Assembly (NCBI RefSeq): GCF_007655135.1
Contig: NC_045130.1
Coordinates: forward strand, 28,392,605 to 28,456,604
Direction: 5' to 3'
Source: Punica granatum
Taxonomy: Eukaryota; Streptophyta; Magnoliopsida; Myrtales; Lythraceae
Length of the DNA: 64,000 nt
A program made the translations under genes and the position numbers. Under the pieces are notes generated by a model. It was not told the DNA's origin and searched no databases. It saw only the letters and a list, made by a program, of their open reading frames with translations. Shown one piece after another: positions 1 to 12,360 of the stretch. How positions within the stretch are numbered: the stretch's first letter is position 1; each line of letters opens with the position of its first letter.

Positions 1-234
1 AACTATAGGCCCCTATATACATGTGTGTATGCAATAGTGCATATGTGCCTATATGTGTGTATCATAACACCAAGTTTCACATCTACCATGTTTGTCTGTA
101 ACGAGTGCACTCATTCTCCAATTCCCCCCCGATGAACAATACATGAAGATTAGCTGGTAAACATTTGGAGCAAGATCAACTGCGCGCTGTCTATGTACTT
201 TGCCGATCACACATGCTAGCCCGTAGTAATCTAA
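1..234. other. Left edge, no recognised feature
   Basis: No open frame of note and no repeat shared with the rest of the window was seen here. Confidence 0.4.
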
Positions 235-538
235 GGGTGTGTTTATTTCAACGTAATTAAATAAGTACTTAAAAGTTAGTTATAATGAAAAATGAATGTA
301 AGAAAGAGGAAAATATGAAAGATGAGGGTCTAAGCCAGTTATCATTAAGCAAAAACTTACTTAATGAAATAAGTAAAAAAATTTCACTTAATGAAATAAA
401 TCATTTTCCACTTATTGGTGTTCTTATCTCTCACAAAACTTCTCTCATCTTTATTCACTCTTGCCTTTTTCCTATATATTTCTTTCATTAACTAATTAAG
501 TGCTTAATTTTTAAGCACTTAATTTATTAAACGTCACC
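235..538. mobile_element. Tourist-like MITE (304 bp)
   Basis: It is flanked by a TAA repeat (232-234 and 539-541), the target duplication of PIF/Harbinger (Tourist) elements. The ends are imperfect inverted repeats: left GGGTGTGTTTATTTCAACG and right (reverse complement) GGTGACGTTTAATAAATTAA. The diverged paralogous sequence near 10365-10375 reads TCTAACTTCA across the site with no insert, so it serves as an empty site. The 68-codon frame inside is not a gene. Confidence 0.65.
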
Positions 539-541
539 TAA

Positions 542-1720
542 CTTCACCGGTCCGTAACTTTCTCCCCTCTATTCCTGGTACATCTGGTATTCATAATAAA
601 AGGAAGCAGCACCCATCAAGCCAGAGACCTAAAATGCACTATTCATCATGACTTTGCGTCGAAGTATTTTGGAGGGACCTTTAGAACCAATCGGAGCTCT
701 TAGGTCCATCCATCATGTGATAAGGTCTTTCCATCACAATGCACTAAACTTAACCAACTTATGTACATGGAGAAATCATAGACCAAGACGTACGAGCATG
801 CAAAATATTGGGTAAGGCGTAACTGCGAACAATCAAATCAACGAAACCAAGTCAGATTTTCAACTAATATGAAGGAACATAAGGCATATGGGCGTATGAA
901 ACTTAATATGTGGAACATAATAGAGAGTAAACAACTTTATGAGAAGGAGGAGCACTTGAACCGTTACCAACAGTAACCGAGGATAAACATGGAAGATGGC
1001 TATAGTGACTGAAGATTACTCGAGCCCTTGTTTATAGGGGAGACAGCTCCCATATCTAGAAACATGAGAGAACAAACGATTATCAAGAGGTGACTGGAGG
1101 TCAAGTTCTAATCATCAATATATCGTGAGAAAGCGTTTCTATGTACAAGTATACTGTTTCTCAAGCATATCTTGATGAGATGCGACGAAATAGAAGAGGG
1201 AGAAATCTTCGCAAATCATGATATAAATCAAACTACAGATGATATTGTCAATCTCAGAGGATATCGAGAGACTCCGTTTTATATTTTTGATGATTTTGTC
1301 ATGAATATATACAATTTTGGGACGTGGCACTAAAGTCGGTCTGAATATTACTGTCATATCAAGAGGCTCGAGAATGGGCTTGTAAAGATGGCACCAGCTG
1401 GTCGGGCTGTTAGTGCTAAAGTTAGGAGGGAAGGGGACAGTTCATGGATAGATTTTCTTAACCTTTTTCAATAACCCTCAACTCAAACGAGTTGTAGACC
1501 ATAACCATTTGTTTCCAAACCTGCGTACCGACTGTATCACGTGCAGTAGGATACAGGAAATCAAGGGCTAGCTAGCTGAAAGAAACTAGAGTCGGTCAAC
1601 AGAAATTAGTTCGGGTTGGCTTACAGTAACCTATCTCATGGTTTCGGCTGGACTGGCCTTCCATTGAATGGTGATAAGAATTTCAGATCAGTGTGCCCAG
1701 AAGAAGAAAATTAGGTTAGA
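542..1720. repeat. Diverged orphan copy of the CRK-A upstream region
   Basis: Short blocks match the region upstream of CRK-A in order. About 550-610 matches 10375-10435 (CGTAACTTTCTCCCCTCTA). About 1150-1260 matches 11620-11715 (the GATGAGATGC/GATGAGGTGC block). About 1390-1700 matches 11850-12140. The similarity stops near 1720, before any CRK coding sequence, so this looks like the upstream part of an older unit whose gene is lost. No credible ORF. Confidence 0.55.
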
Positions 1721-2864
1721 ACCTGCGCGTTGCGCATGAAGGATTTTTAAAATTAAATATTTTATGTATTTCCCATAAAAAATATCAATATACATATATG
1801 TAAAAAAAAAGTGTCGAACTTAATTTTTATGCCGCCACATCATCAAAAATATAAAACGAAGTTTTCTTGCAATGCCACGTCATCATCATATATGTATATA
1901 GTAAGAAATTTTTTATATTCTTTCATCAAGAAATATTTATCCACTAATAAAGTATATTCATAATATTTTCTTATTTAATATATAGTAGAATATATAATTT
2001 CATACAACCAATAATCATGACTTTCACAAAAGGCAAATTACAGAAGTTCCAATACAGAGGATCACCATGTATACGGTTGGTTACCAATAATGACGTCGGG
2101 TTTTTCTTTCATATTGACAAAAATCTCTGCAAATTGCTTCCTACAAAACCAATAGGATGCAAGTACTATAGGGTGCATTTGGTACATAGGAATCTGTCAT
2201 GTTAATTATTTTCTCAGGGTCCGCCAGATTCTCACGTTTGGTTGATTCCTGGAAATTCACATTCGCACATTCAATTCTCACTGGAGTATTCCCACTAGGA
2301 GGTGAGAAAGTGGATTCCCACTTTGGTAATGATGTACCTTACTAGTAATCACTTCACTGGCAAGCTCGCAAATGCATTCTAAGGTTACTCTTTGTAAATA
2401 ATTTTACATTCTGATAATATTTTACTGTTAGGAAATAGTTGTCCTCTGACCAATACTAAGCCATGAATAATGCAACAGTAATCATTTAAATCGTCGGGGC
2501 TAGGACCACCAACTAGTTTCAAAACCAACAGTTATTCCCCTATATATACCAAATGGCTATATATAAAAATTTTGTTAAAAATATATATAATTTAATAATA
2601 TTTTGCTATAATACAAGATCGAAAATAGGTAAAAAGATATATCCAAACACAATAATGTATATACATATACATATATATATATATATATATATAAAGATTC
2701 TAATATATCTTCAAACGGCATCTGCATCCAAAAAAATATAGGATTTCTTTAATAATTTCCTATAAGTAGAGACGTAAAATAGTTAGAAAATCAATCAAAA
2801 TCCAAACGACATTTATATATTGTTAAAAAGAAAAAGATCTTTTCTCTACAGAAAACAAAATAAG
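1721..2864. other. AT-rich intergenic DNA with Helitron-like and simple repeats
   Basis: No gene seen. A motif with GCGCGTTGCGCA lies near 1725-1737. A stretch at about 1815-1885 (catcatcaaaaatataaaacgaagtt type) recurs near 25117, 26893, 46200 and 48000, so it belongs to a dispersed repeat. An (AT)n run lies at 2671-2693. The stretch 2165-2350 could be another small element, but its borders are unclear. Confidence 0.4.
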
Positions 2865-4118
2865 TGAGAGGACGGATAGAAATATGTAGAAATTGTCGAG
2901 CCCTGCGAGGAATTAGCTTTGTGTGGAGACACCGAAAATGTGCAGATTCTGTTTGGGTTGGGTTCTTTACTATCCATGCTCGATAGGTGCCACTAGGAGT
3001 AGGAAAATTATTGATTTTGTTGTTTTTGCTAGTTTCATTGCCTTGTAGATTTTAGGGGCATATTATCCGTGATGGTTATGGTTACTATTATCACTTTTTG
3101 ATTATTTTCTTATTAACTCGAAGTCATTATTTTAATCGGGTAATTGAAATTCTCTATGAGCTTTTCATTGCTTGTTTTAGTATTTTTGTTTCGATGATGA
3201 GCTGTTTGTGGATTTATTTCTAGGGCAAAATTGGTATTGGTCATATCTTTTTGTACTGGTTACTAAAATCACAAAGAAAAGTTTGAATTGATGTTTGAAC
3301 CTTTTCTTCGAGGTAATTATATTTTCCTATTTTTGATAATATTGATACGAGAAACATCAAGGAAGAGTTGTTGCATTATACTGATTTTATGGGAGTCCCT
3401 CATTTGACTTGTTTTATTTTGCTTGAGGATGAGTTCTTCGAATTTCATGTTTAGCCTTTTGACTAACTACGAGATAGGAAAGCATCTTGCAAGGACTGAT
3501 TTTTGTTGGATCTCGAAGTCTTTGTCAGATATTTTAGCTTGGGTAAATTTATAGAATTTCAACATGATAAATTATGGAATAAGGATAGTTATCTGTTAAG
3601 AAAAAAGCTAGCCACTGCCCTAGGATTATTTTTAGCTTGAGTAACTTATTTATTGCTTATTAATAACAATTGAAGCTAGTTTAGTCCCGAGGTTCTCAGG
3701 GACAATTAAGTCTGAATAAATTTCTTCCTTTCGGGTTCAAATGCGATATTGTTTTTCATAAAGAATATATGAAGAAAATGAGTATATTTTATAAGTGTTT
3801 TCTTGCTATGCTTATGACTTATAGGAGTTGAAGAGACTGAAACTTTGCATCCTAATGGTTCAGCTTCAATAAATATTTTGGGAGTTAGGTGAGTACTCTA
3901 TTCTATTGTGAAATGACATTACAATTATATGAAGTATCTTGAGAATAATAAATATTGTAATTGCTAGAGACTGAGAATTCGGCCTTGGTTTGTTGTGTGA
4001 GAGATGTCGTTCTTTAATGTTATGTTTATTTATGAGATGATGTGATGTGATTGTTTGGGATGATATTGCTCATTTGCTTATACCGATGAGACGTACAGAC
4101 TGCGGATATAAGAAAGCA

Positions 4119-4270
4119 CGCTAGATCGCTGATTCAGCAGGATGTAAAATGGACTCTAGACCGTTGATCCGATGGGATACAAACGGGGCGCTAGATCACT
4201 GATCCAATAGGATATCAAAACGGATGTTAGACCACTGATCCGGTAAGATATAAAATGGATACTAGATTGG
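4119..4270. repeat. Minisatellite, about 35-36 bp unit, about 4.3 copies
   Basis: Repeats of the form gctagatcgctgatccg followed by a ggatataaaatgga-type half. The paralogous array at 28703-28890 is 36 bp longer, which is one more unit, so the array changed length after the segmental duplication. Confidence 0.75.
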
Positions 4271-4312
4271 AGGTTTGAGGATGGGTAGCCTCGCTTATGA
4301 GAGTTGATTGAA

Positions 4313-4653
4313 GGGGTTTTTACCCCAAATGACCTATGATTTATCCGTTTTGTCAAATCTATCATATGCTTTTTTTTGTCAGATATATCTCATAGTTTAC
4401 TTTTTGTATCAAATCTATTCCAGCATTATCTTTTCTGTCAACATCTAATGGCCGTGCTGACGTGGCACTTGGAGGGATAGTAGGCCACACTTGCCAAGTG
4501 GGCACCACGTCAGCACGGCCGTTAGATGTCGACGGAAAAACGTCGTAATAGATTTGATACAAAAAGTAGATCATGAGATATATTTGACCAAAAAAAACAT
4601 ATGATAGATTTGACAAAACGAATAAACCATGGGTCATTTGAGGTAAATTCACC
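4313..4653. mobile_element. Mutator-like MITE with 9-bp target duplication (341 bp)
   Basis: Flanked by a perfect 9-bp direct repeat TTGATTGAA (4304-4312 and 4654-4662), the size made by Mutator-type transposition. The paralogous site near 28950 reads CTGATTGAA once with no insert. The ends are inverted repeats: left GGGGTTTTTACCCCAAATG and right (reverse complement) GGTGAATTTACCTCAAATG. The arms pair along most of the length, and a GC-rich hairpin (GGCCGTGCTGACGTGG against CCACGTCAGCACGGCC) sits in the centre. The 104-codon - strand frame here is a by-product. Confidence 0.88.
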
Positions 4654-5247
4654 TTGATTGAAATATGTGTGATCACAGTACTGTCATAACTCTATCGCAA
4701 GGATTGCCACCCTATGGCCATATTGTTGATTGTGTTATATAATGTCTGTTTGAAATTGATTGTGTGATGGTTACCATAGCTTTATAAAGTTGTTATGGTA
4801 CTGCTAAATGCTTTGTGATGATTATTTGATTGATGTATGTATGATATTGAATCACATGTAATGGTTACAAGAATTGAGGTTAGTAAATGTTTGTATAAAA
4901 GGTATAAAATTTGTAGATTTTGATTTATTATATGATTGTATAGATATTTGCAAGTTGAATGATATTGGTCGATGGATTTGTATATAGTGTATGTTCTATT
5001 CATATATCTATAAATATATATATATATATATATTAAATATAATGTCTATATAAATATACATTGAGTTATTTGAAAATTTATATTCATTTATATAGTTCAT
5101 TTTATTATGAAATCTTGTCCTCAATGAGATGCAACTCACACTCTGTATATTATTTTTCAGATGGAATAGAGATTAGTGTGGCCAAGCAGAAGAACCATTT
5201 TTGTTAGTGGAGATCAGCTTAGAAGACTTTCTAGATAGTCTTGTTAT

Positions 5248-8200
5248 CGTGCGCACCCGAATTTCATCTCGTCGGGGCACGCGTGCGTGCGCCTATGTAA
5301 TACGGCTTGGGAGTGTCCACCTTCCCGGGGACGCGTGGCGGACACACGTGAGAAGGAGTCGTCACTTGGCATTTTACGACCCAAAGGTCGAGGGCTAACA
5401 AGTTACCCGGGTTTAGGGGTACGATGTACACCTAATTGCTAAGGCATATGATCTACGAAACACGAGATTCCGAATTCGGGGGTTCTGTTACATGCGAGCT
5501 TATATCTCGCATGCCCTATCGGTACTCTAGCTTGTCTAGGCTTGCCATTTTAATTTAATTACCGCTTAATTAAGTTCCGTTCATCTTACGCGTTTCGACA
5601 TCGTAAATTCGAAGAAACACTCCAACCGTCCACTCTCCAATCGGGATTCTTACATGAATAAATGTACAATATAAATCCTTATATTGTCCTCTCAAATAAA
5701 TAAAAATTACAACAACTGAATCCCAATCGGTTCGCGTTCGGTCATTATTCCACTCGTGTTCACCGTGTGATTTGAAAAGATTGAAACTGAAATTAAGATG
5801 CGCACTCAGTGTTTAGAGGATTAGATCCCGTAATCTACGATTGGGGCGTTGGACCCCATGTGAATCATGTCCTAAAGGATCGGGCTCGACCCGCATAACA
5901 AACAAGTGCAGAAATGTAACAAGCAAGCACAAATAATCAAACAATGGAGTTTTGTTATTGCCGAATTTACGTGAGTTAACCAATTATTAACCCGCGTATC
6001 TTGGCACACAAATCATACCTTAAAGCAAACAAATGGGTGATGGAGAGGGGATGTGGCATTCGGCATTATTTTTTGTGGACCCGACAAACACAACGTTTGT
6101 AATCGAGTCTCGGATGTGTGTGTTACTTTTTAGAATTTGCTGTATTGTGACAATGTGGCTTTTACAGATTGTGACAAGAGTGTTTTTGCCTGAAACCCAC
6201 ATCCTAACCCTTTTACTTAACTATTTGCCCGTGTTTAATTAAGCCGAGTTTGTGATGAATTTGTTTTCTCATGTTTTGACACATTCTAAACACAAACCTA
6301 CGCTAGGATGACGGCAGGACAATAACCGGTAGTTATACCCTTGAATCGGGAAATATGTGTGTGCATGAAAAATCAAGATTACGTGGTACGCATCTCGGTA
6401 CTCTTGAAATTGTGAATTTTAAAAGGGCATGACCAACAATTCTTGAACTGTCGACGCGATTACAAATTATTAATCAATTCTTTTTTTTTTCGCTCGATAA
6501 TTAATCAATTCGTGTAATTCATTTAAAAGAGTCAAGTGGTTTATTTAGCCAAGTTTAGCATCTCGATCGTCTTGTGTGTGGAATTTTAAGTTGATTAAAA
6601 TTTACCGAATACTTTAATTTATGGATTTCGAACCGTTGGAATGGCCATTAGTGGGCCGCCCGATAAATTCTAATTTCCGACCGTCTTGAAATTAAAAATT
6701 TTGATTTTAAGCCGAGTTTACATTATTAAACTGATTCGCGTGAGGTTTCGAATTAAACAATGAAATAAAGCATTTAAAACACGGATCAAGAGCACATCAT
6801 CACATCAAGCACGATAAACATACGTATTTTACACAATCGGTGCCGCTATGATTACGATAAACACATGCAAACGTACACACACATAATATTAATGGAATCG
6901 ATAGAATGGCACCGACTCATGGAAACGCAAAAAAAATCATAAAAGAACACACCTCATCATGTTATGTGCATACATTACTGAAATAAAAATATTTAAACGG
7001 GGGCACATACGTTGTCGGTCGGGGATCCAAGTAGAAAAGGGTTGGATATCTTTGGAAAATGCCTAGGGACTGATCTGAACAATTTTAAAAGAATAGGGAC
7101 TGTTTTGAAAATTCGGATAAAGTTTCAGGAGACTGATTTGAAAATTATGGAAAAATGGGGACTGTGTAAGAATTACTGAAAATATCCCAGGACTAGTTTG
7201 AAACGAATTAAAAAATTTGGACTGATCTGAAAAGTGAAAAATTCTCCCTGGACCGAACTGAAACAACTTTAAAAGTTTCCGAAACTGATTTAAAGATCCT
7301 GAAAAATTCAGATACCGATTGGAACGTGCTGAAAATGGTCGTGACTCGACTGAAACGAATTTAAAATTTGGGGCAGATCTGAAAGGGGTGGAAAATAGCC
7401 CCGGGACTCAACTGAAACGACATGAAAAGTTACTAGGAGTGGTTAGAGAATTCTGGAAAATTCAAGAACTGATTGGGAAATATTAAAAATGGCCGGGACT
7501 TAACTAAGAATAATTTTAAAATTCGGGGCAGATCTGAAAAAGGCGAAAATGGTCCCGGGACTAAACTGAAACAACTTGAAAAGTTCCTTTGGATGCTTGA
7601 AAAATTCTGAAAAATTCAAGGACTGAATGGGAAATGGTAAAAATGACTGGGACTTGGCTGAAAAGAATTTTAAAATTTGGGGCAGATCTGAAAAAATAAA
7701 AATGCGTCATCTGGACTGAAATGAGACAAACGAAGAGTTCGTAAAATCGAGTTCGAGACAAATCAGATCACCCACGCAACCCAATAACGCTCATTTCACA
7801 TCATATTCATCCAAGCAAACGTAAACATTCAGAAATGGAGCCCTAAACATGCCCCTAAGTCTAGGATTTACCTAGTTCGGGAAGTTGAGGGTGATTCTGT
7901 AAATAAAAAAATTAAAAAAAGCAAAAATTTGTCCAGCAAGTTGGACCGGGCCATGACGGGCTGAGATCTGGTAGGATGGACTAGGCCGAGGGAACTCAGA
8001 CGGGCCGCGATCAAACTGGGCCGCTGCTGGACGGACCGGACCGCAGCTAGTGGGCTGGTGGACACGGGCTGGGCTGGGCCGCGGAGATCTGGGCTGGGCC
8101 GCTGGATCTGGACCGGGCTACTACCTGCGCTGGCCCGGAGAGGAGTTGACCCGGTTAACAACACAAAAAAAAAAACGAAATAAAGGAGAGGAAGGGATCC

Positions 8201-9418
8201 GGCTCGGGGCGGCCAAGCTGCTCGGGTGGCAGCGAGAGGCGAACTGGAGGCCGGACGAGGAGCTAAGGGAGCCGAGGCGAGGGAAAGCGGGAGAGTTCCG
8301 AGCTGGGGTGTCCGGACAAGCCGAGGACGAACTCGGTGAGGGATCCGAGGGTCGCGGGTGAGCTGGGGGCAAGGAAATCACGAGGGGGAGAGAGCGTGGG
8401 GGGAGCCGAGAGTGAGGATGTGTGAGCTGAGAGGACCGGGAAAAAAAAAGGTGTGAGGGCGAGCTGAGGGTTTTTTTGAAAATTCGAGAGAGAGTGTGTA
8501 GAGGAGCTTAGGGTTTTCTTTTTTTGGATTTCAGGGAGAACTCCAGCTGAGAGCGAGAGAGAGTCGAGCTTCGTTTCTTTTCGTTCCAGTTCTTTTGGGT
8601 GGAAGGAGGCCGAAAGCCAAAGGGAGAGTGTGCTAGGGTTTTTTTTCGTTTTGTTTTTTTTGTTCTCCCCTAAAGAAGAAGAAAAGAAGAGAGGAGGAGA
8701 GTGTGGCGGCTAGGGTTTCGAAGGTGTTTTCCGCGTGAGCTAGAGAGGGTCGTGGAGGAGCAAAACCGAGAGAGAGAAAGAGAGAGAGGAAGAGTTGGGG
8801 TTAGGGTTTTTTTGGTTTTTTTTTTTTTTGAGGTTCAGCCAGAAGAGCCGGGAAAGAGAGGGAGGGAAGAGAGGAAGAAGGTAGGAAAAGGACGAAAAAT
8901 CGGGGGGAGGGGGGCAATGGTCAGGAGTTGACCGTTGCCCCGGATTTTGACTTTTTTGACATTTTTAAAAAAAATTCATAACGGTCGGTCAGAGCCGTTT
9001 GACCGGCCCTGCCCCTTCGTCCTTTTCTTTTCTTTTTTTTTTTTTAAATTCAAAAATTCAAATTTAACGCGCGTAAAGATTGCATTTCTCTTTTTTGCAG
9101 TTGGATATTGAAAAAAATGATCCGAGATAAGCATTGTGTTCAGAAAAATTTATGGATCAATGTTATGCAATAAAATATTTTCGGCCCTCATTTTAGTCTC
9201 GAATTTTAAAAAATTGACATTGACGCACGTGAAATTCAAAGACTACCCATGGAGTATTTTTCGAAAAAATGGTAAATTGGCGCTAAATTGAGGAAATGTT
9301 ATATCTCCAAAAGTCGCGAGCGCTCAAGCAATTAACCAAAAATACTTCCCTCCGATGGATGGCGAAAATGACAATTTTGCCCCTCTGGAGCCGGTGGACC
9401 GAAATTGGGTGCTGACAA
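5248..9418. mobile_element. 4.17-kb insertion without genes, unclassified transposon
   Basis: Present only in duplication copy 1. Copy 2 runs straight through at about 29481-29500 (AGTCTTGTTTATTTTATAAG). TTAT flanks both ends (5244-5247 and 9419-9422) and could be the target duplication, although the empty site has one more T. The termini are imperfect inverted repeats: left CGTGCGCACCCGAATTTC and right (reverse complement) TTGTCAGCACCCAATTTC. No transposase, gag or pol frame is visible. Inside are a 154-bp tandem array, a GC-rich block (about 7940-8400) and a purine-rich block (about 8400-8930). It could be a large non-autonomous DNA transposon or an LTR-derived element read by its TG/CA ends. 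Confidence 0.7.
7050..7735. repeat. Degenerate tandem array, about 154-bp period, about 4-5 units
   Basis: Landmarks of the ggggcagatctgaaa type recur at about 7066, 7216, 7370, 7525 and 7679, a spacing of about 150-155 bp. Within a unit, gggact-n-ctgaaac motifs recur at shorter spacing, so there is a second, shorter period. No protein is encoded. Confidence 0.7.
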
Positions 9419-9605
9419 TTATTTTATAAGTAGTTAAGTTATTATAAGAGAAATTTGGAATGTTATGACCTGAAATTTTTGTATAATTATTCCTTTTGAT
9501 AATTGGAGATCATTAATAATCTATTGGAGTGTTTGATATGTGATTGACTTAATGAAATGATTAATTTACAATTAAAGGTCTAGCATATTGAAATATTAAT
9601 AAGTT

Positions 9606-10320
9606 TTAGATTATTGAAATTTTAGGAGAAATGATGCTGAAATTTTGGGTTGTGACATGCTCTGGGAATATTACCGGAAAAACATACAGCCTTGTACCAT
9701 GGGACGCTAGACCACATCTTTCTGATCTTGTTGCATGCACTTGATGTAAAAAATTGTCTAGAAAACCAGTAGACAGTGTCTTGCTGCAGTAGCTGTATAT
9801 ATTGAGCCAACCTTTATACGGACAAACTTTGAGGTTCATTTTTTGCAGTAGCTAATACATTGAGCCAACATTTATATAGACTGAGCTTATGGAGCAGCAT
9901 ACATAACCAGTACTTTGAGGATTTTTTCAATGTGCGTACAACATCGAAACGTAACTTGCTCTGATACTGGCTCAAAGCCATTTCTACTTAGAAACTCAAG
10001 CTGTTAAGTGGTGGCGGTACACAAGGCACACATAAATCCATGAATATTTTTTCATTTTTTCAATGTGGGAGTAGGCAATTGGGCTCCTCAACAGCCAGCA
10101 TCCTTGCTTGAGCGCAGTACTGACGGTGTCCTTTTCCTTTACTGTGTGGAAACACCTCAATCCTCCAATGCAATATTCAACTACTGGTGCCACTAGTGAC
10201 CAATGATCATAGCAGAACGATGTATGATCCTCGTCTCCTAACTTATTCAAAATCAAAGGCCTTGCCAGTTTTCTTAGCTGCTGTAATTTCCTCCGACTCC
10301 ATAAACAGTCGTTAGGAAAA
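9606..10320 (-). mobile_element. Decayed LINE fragment (reverse transcriptase, zinc-binding end)
   Basis: Broken - strand frames carry pieces typical of the C-terminal part of plant LINE reverse transcriptases. From about 10320 down come WSRRKLQQLRKLARPLILNK, then LGDEDHTSFCYDHW, and further down WSSVPWYKAVCFSGNIPR. This matches the zf-RVT-type layout (GDG-TSFWFDNW, then W-K-VWF-G-IPR). Frame changes and stops show it is dead. The paralogous copy lies at 29690-30415. Confidence 0.7.
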
Positions 10321-11275
10321 TTAAGGGATCCGAAGCATCGACCTCCAATCTCTATATGTCTAACTTCATTATGATTTCGTAACTTTCTCCCCTCTACTGA
10401 TATTTATCTGGGATCGATGATAAAAGGAACTGACGTCCAAAAGCTGGAGATCGAAGAGAAATGGGCAACCTTGCCATTGATCTTTTTGGGCAAATGAGAA
10501 TTGATAACAGTAGCATGATCAGAATCAGAGGACAATGACATATATCAAGACCATAGCTTATTTTACACGAATATTTGTGATAAATCTTGTTTAGAATAAT
10601 TGGTATATATATCTAATCTACACCTTTTCTTTGTTTGAGGTTACTGATGTATCAACACTTGAAGTATGTAAACATGGATACCCTGAACTATTGATGTATC
10701 TACACTTGAATTATGAATCGGCCCACTAAAGTTTAAAACTCTCTCATAGTAGATTTTCTCCTGTCACATGACTCGAACTCGAAATGGAGAATAAGGGTCG
10801 AACCGCTTGAAACAACCCACGTTGGTGTAATAATATTTTTTTTTATCTAAATAATTGAATATGTAGTTTTGTTGTTTTGGAAAATCAATAAGGAATATAA
10901 TTAATTACATAGAAAACCAAAGGCACTTTCCTAGGAAAATAAACACTAACCTCTAGATGATCATAAGGCTTGGAGAGCTGTATTCGACCTCAAGGTGACC
11001 AATCGCGGAAATGGAAGCGGCAAAGGAAACCGGAAAGGAGGAAAAGGGAAGGGCGAGGGCGGATCTGGTAGATTGTTTTCTTGTGAAGGATCTTCATACT
11101 CGGAATTTTTTTTTTGTGAAGGATCTTCATACTCGCCAGGAGCTTATGTGTGACCCAGTTAATGACGACCTCTACTATTTCCACCCGAGAGGCAGGCACA
11201 CTGACGGTCCTCATGCTCATCTCTCCTCATCTAGTTCTAGTGTTTTTATGGCGTCAACGTCTAAAATCTAGATAG

Positions 11276-11307
<32 letters not shown>

Positions 11308-12230
11308 AAAGCAAATGTTAATCCTATATAAAATTTTTGATAAAGAATAGAAACGTTTCGTGAAAAATATATCATAGTAGATTTAATCCCTTATGTATAT
11401 CCTCGATAGCTTCCCATAGATGGTGCTCTAAAATCGGAATTCTATATCAGGAACAACTACTAAAAACCCACAAATTATATATATATGATCTTGGATTCAA
11501 TTAGATGTGTAAAAATTGTGTCAAAAATTTTACCTCCATTATTTGTTGAATGGTCCGCTTCAATTCACAGCTCATGGCATTACCTGAATGAAGCTGGGCT
11601 CATTTGCTAGTATACATTATTTACCATGCATCTTCAGATGAGGTGCAACAAAGTGGAATGGGAAGAAGATCTTCTGATTGTGACATAAATCGAATTACAG
11701 GCGAGATGATCAATCTAGAACCAATAAGAGTAAGCTACATTTGGAACGATTTTATCACACTAACTTTTATAATTTTAGAAAGATCATTCAAGCCTGGTTG
11801 AATCTCACTGTAATTTCATGAAGCTCGAGGATGGGCTTGAACATATGACACTAGCTGGTTAGACAGTTATCACTAGGTTATGAAAGAACTACAGTGATTT
11901 ATGAAAGGATTTTCTTAATGGTCTGCAGTAACCCTCAGTCCAAACAAGTTTTAGGTTATATCCATGTGTTTTCGGACTAGCTTATATGAATCATGGTTCA
12001 ATGCTCGGGCCGGGCCGGCCCGGATCGGATTTAAACCGGAGATCCTCAATGGAAAATAATTGAACTTGGGTTACCAACATTCAATCTCATGGTTTGGGCT
12101 GGGCAGGCCTTCCAATTGAACATGGATTAGATTTCGGATCAATCTGCATCAGAGTAAATTAGACGGTGGGAAAGGTCAAGCTTTAGCGGCCAAGAAAAAG
12201 AGAGAGAGGTCAAAGTGTTACTGTCAGGTA

Positions 12231-12360
12231 CGTCAGTCATTTTAGTCGTGTCACCATCTCTCCCCATCTTACACGTCCATCTGTCTATGTCCAGGTGCCC
12301 TGATTGATCAAATTGTCCAGAAGTATGACTTGGGATTATAACAAACGCTTGACTTTGACT
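12231..12360 (+). promoter_or_regulatory. Conserved upstream block with W-boxes, CRK-A
   Basis: A block (gtcattttagtcgtgtcacc, then tctctcc and tccatctgtct) is shared with CRK-B (18411), CRK-A' (32571) and CRK-B' (40013). It is followed by TTGACTTTGACT (12349-12360), two overlapping W-box cores. W-boxes bind WRKY factors, so pathogen or salicylate induction is an inference. It lies 0.6-0.75 kb before the CRK-A start. Confidence 0.55.

Noticed and set aside
4362..4676. 104-codon - strand frame
   Set aside because: It lies within the palindromic MITE at 4313-4653; a by-product of the inverted repeat.
8050..8381. Overlapping ~90-100-codon frames on both strands in the GC-rich core
   Set aside because: They come from biased composition, overlap each other, lack domains and lie inside the gene-less insertion.
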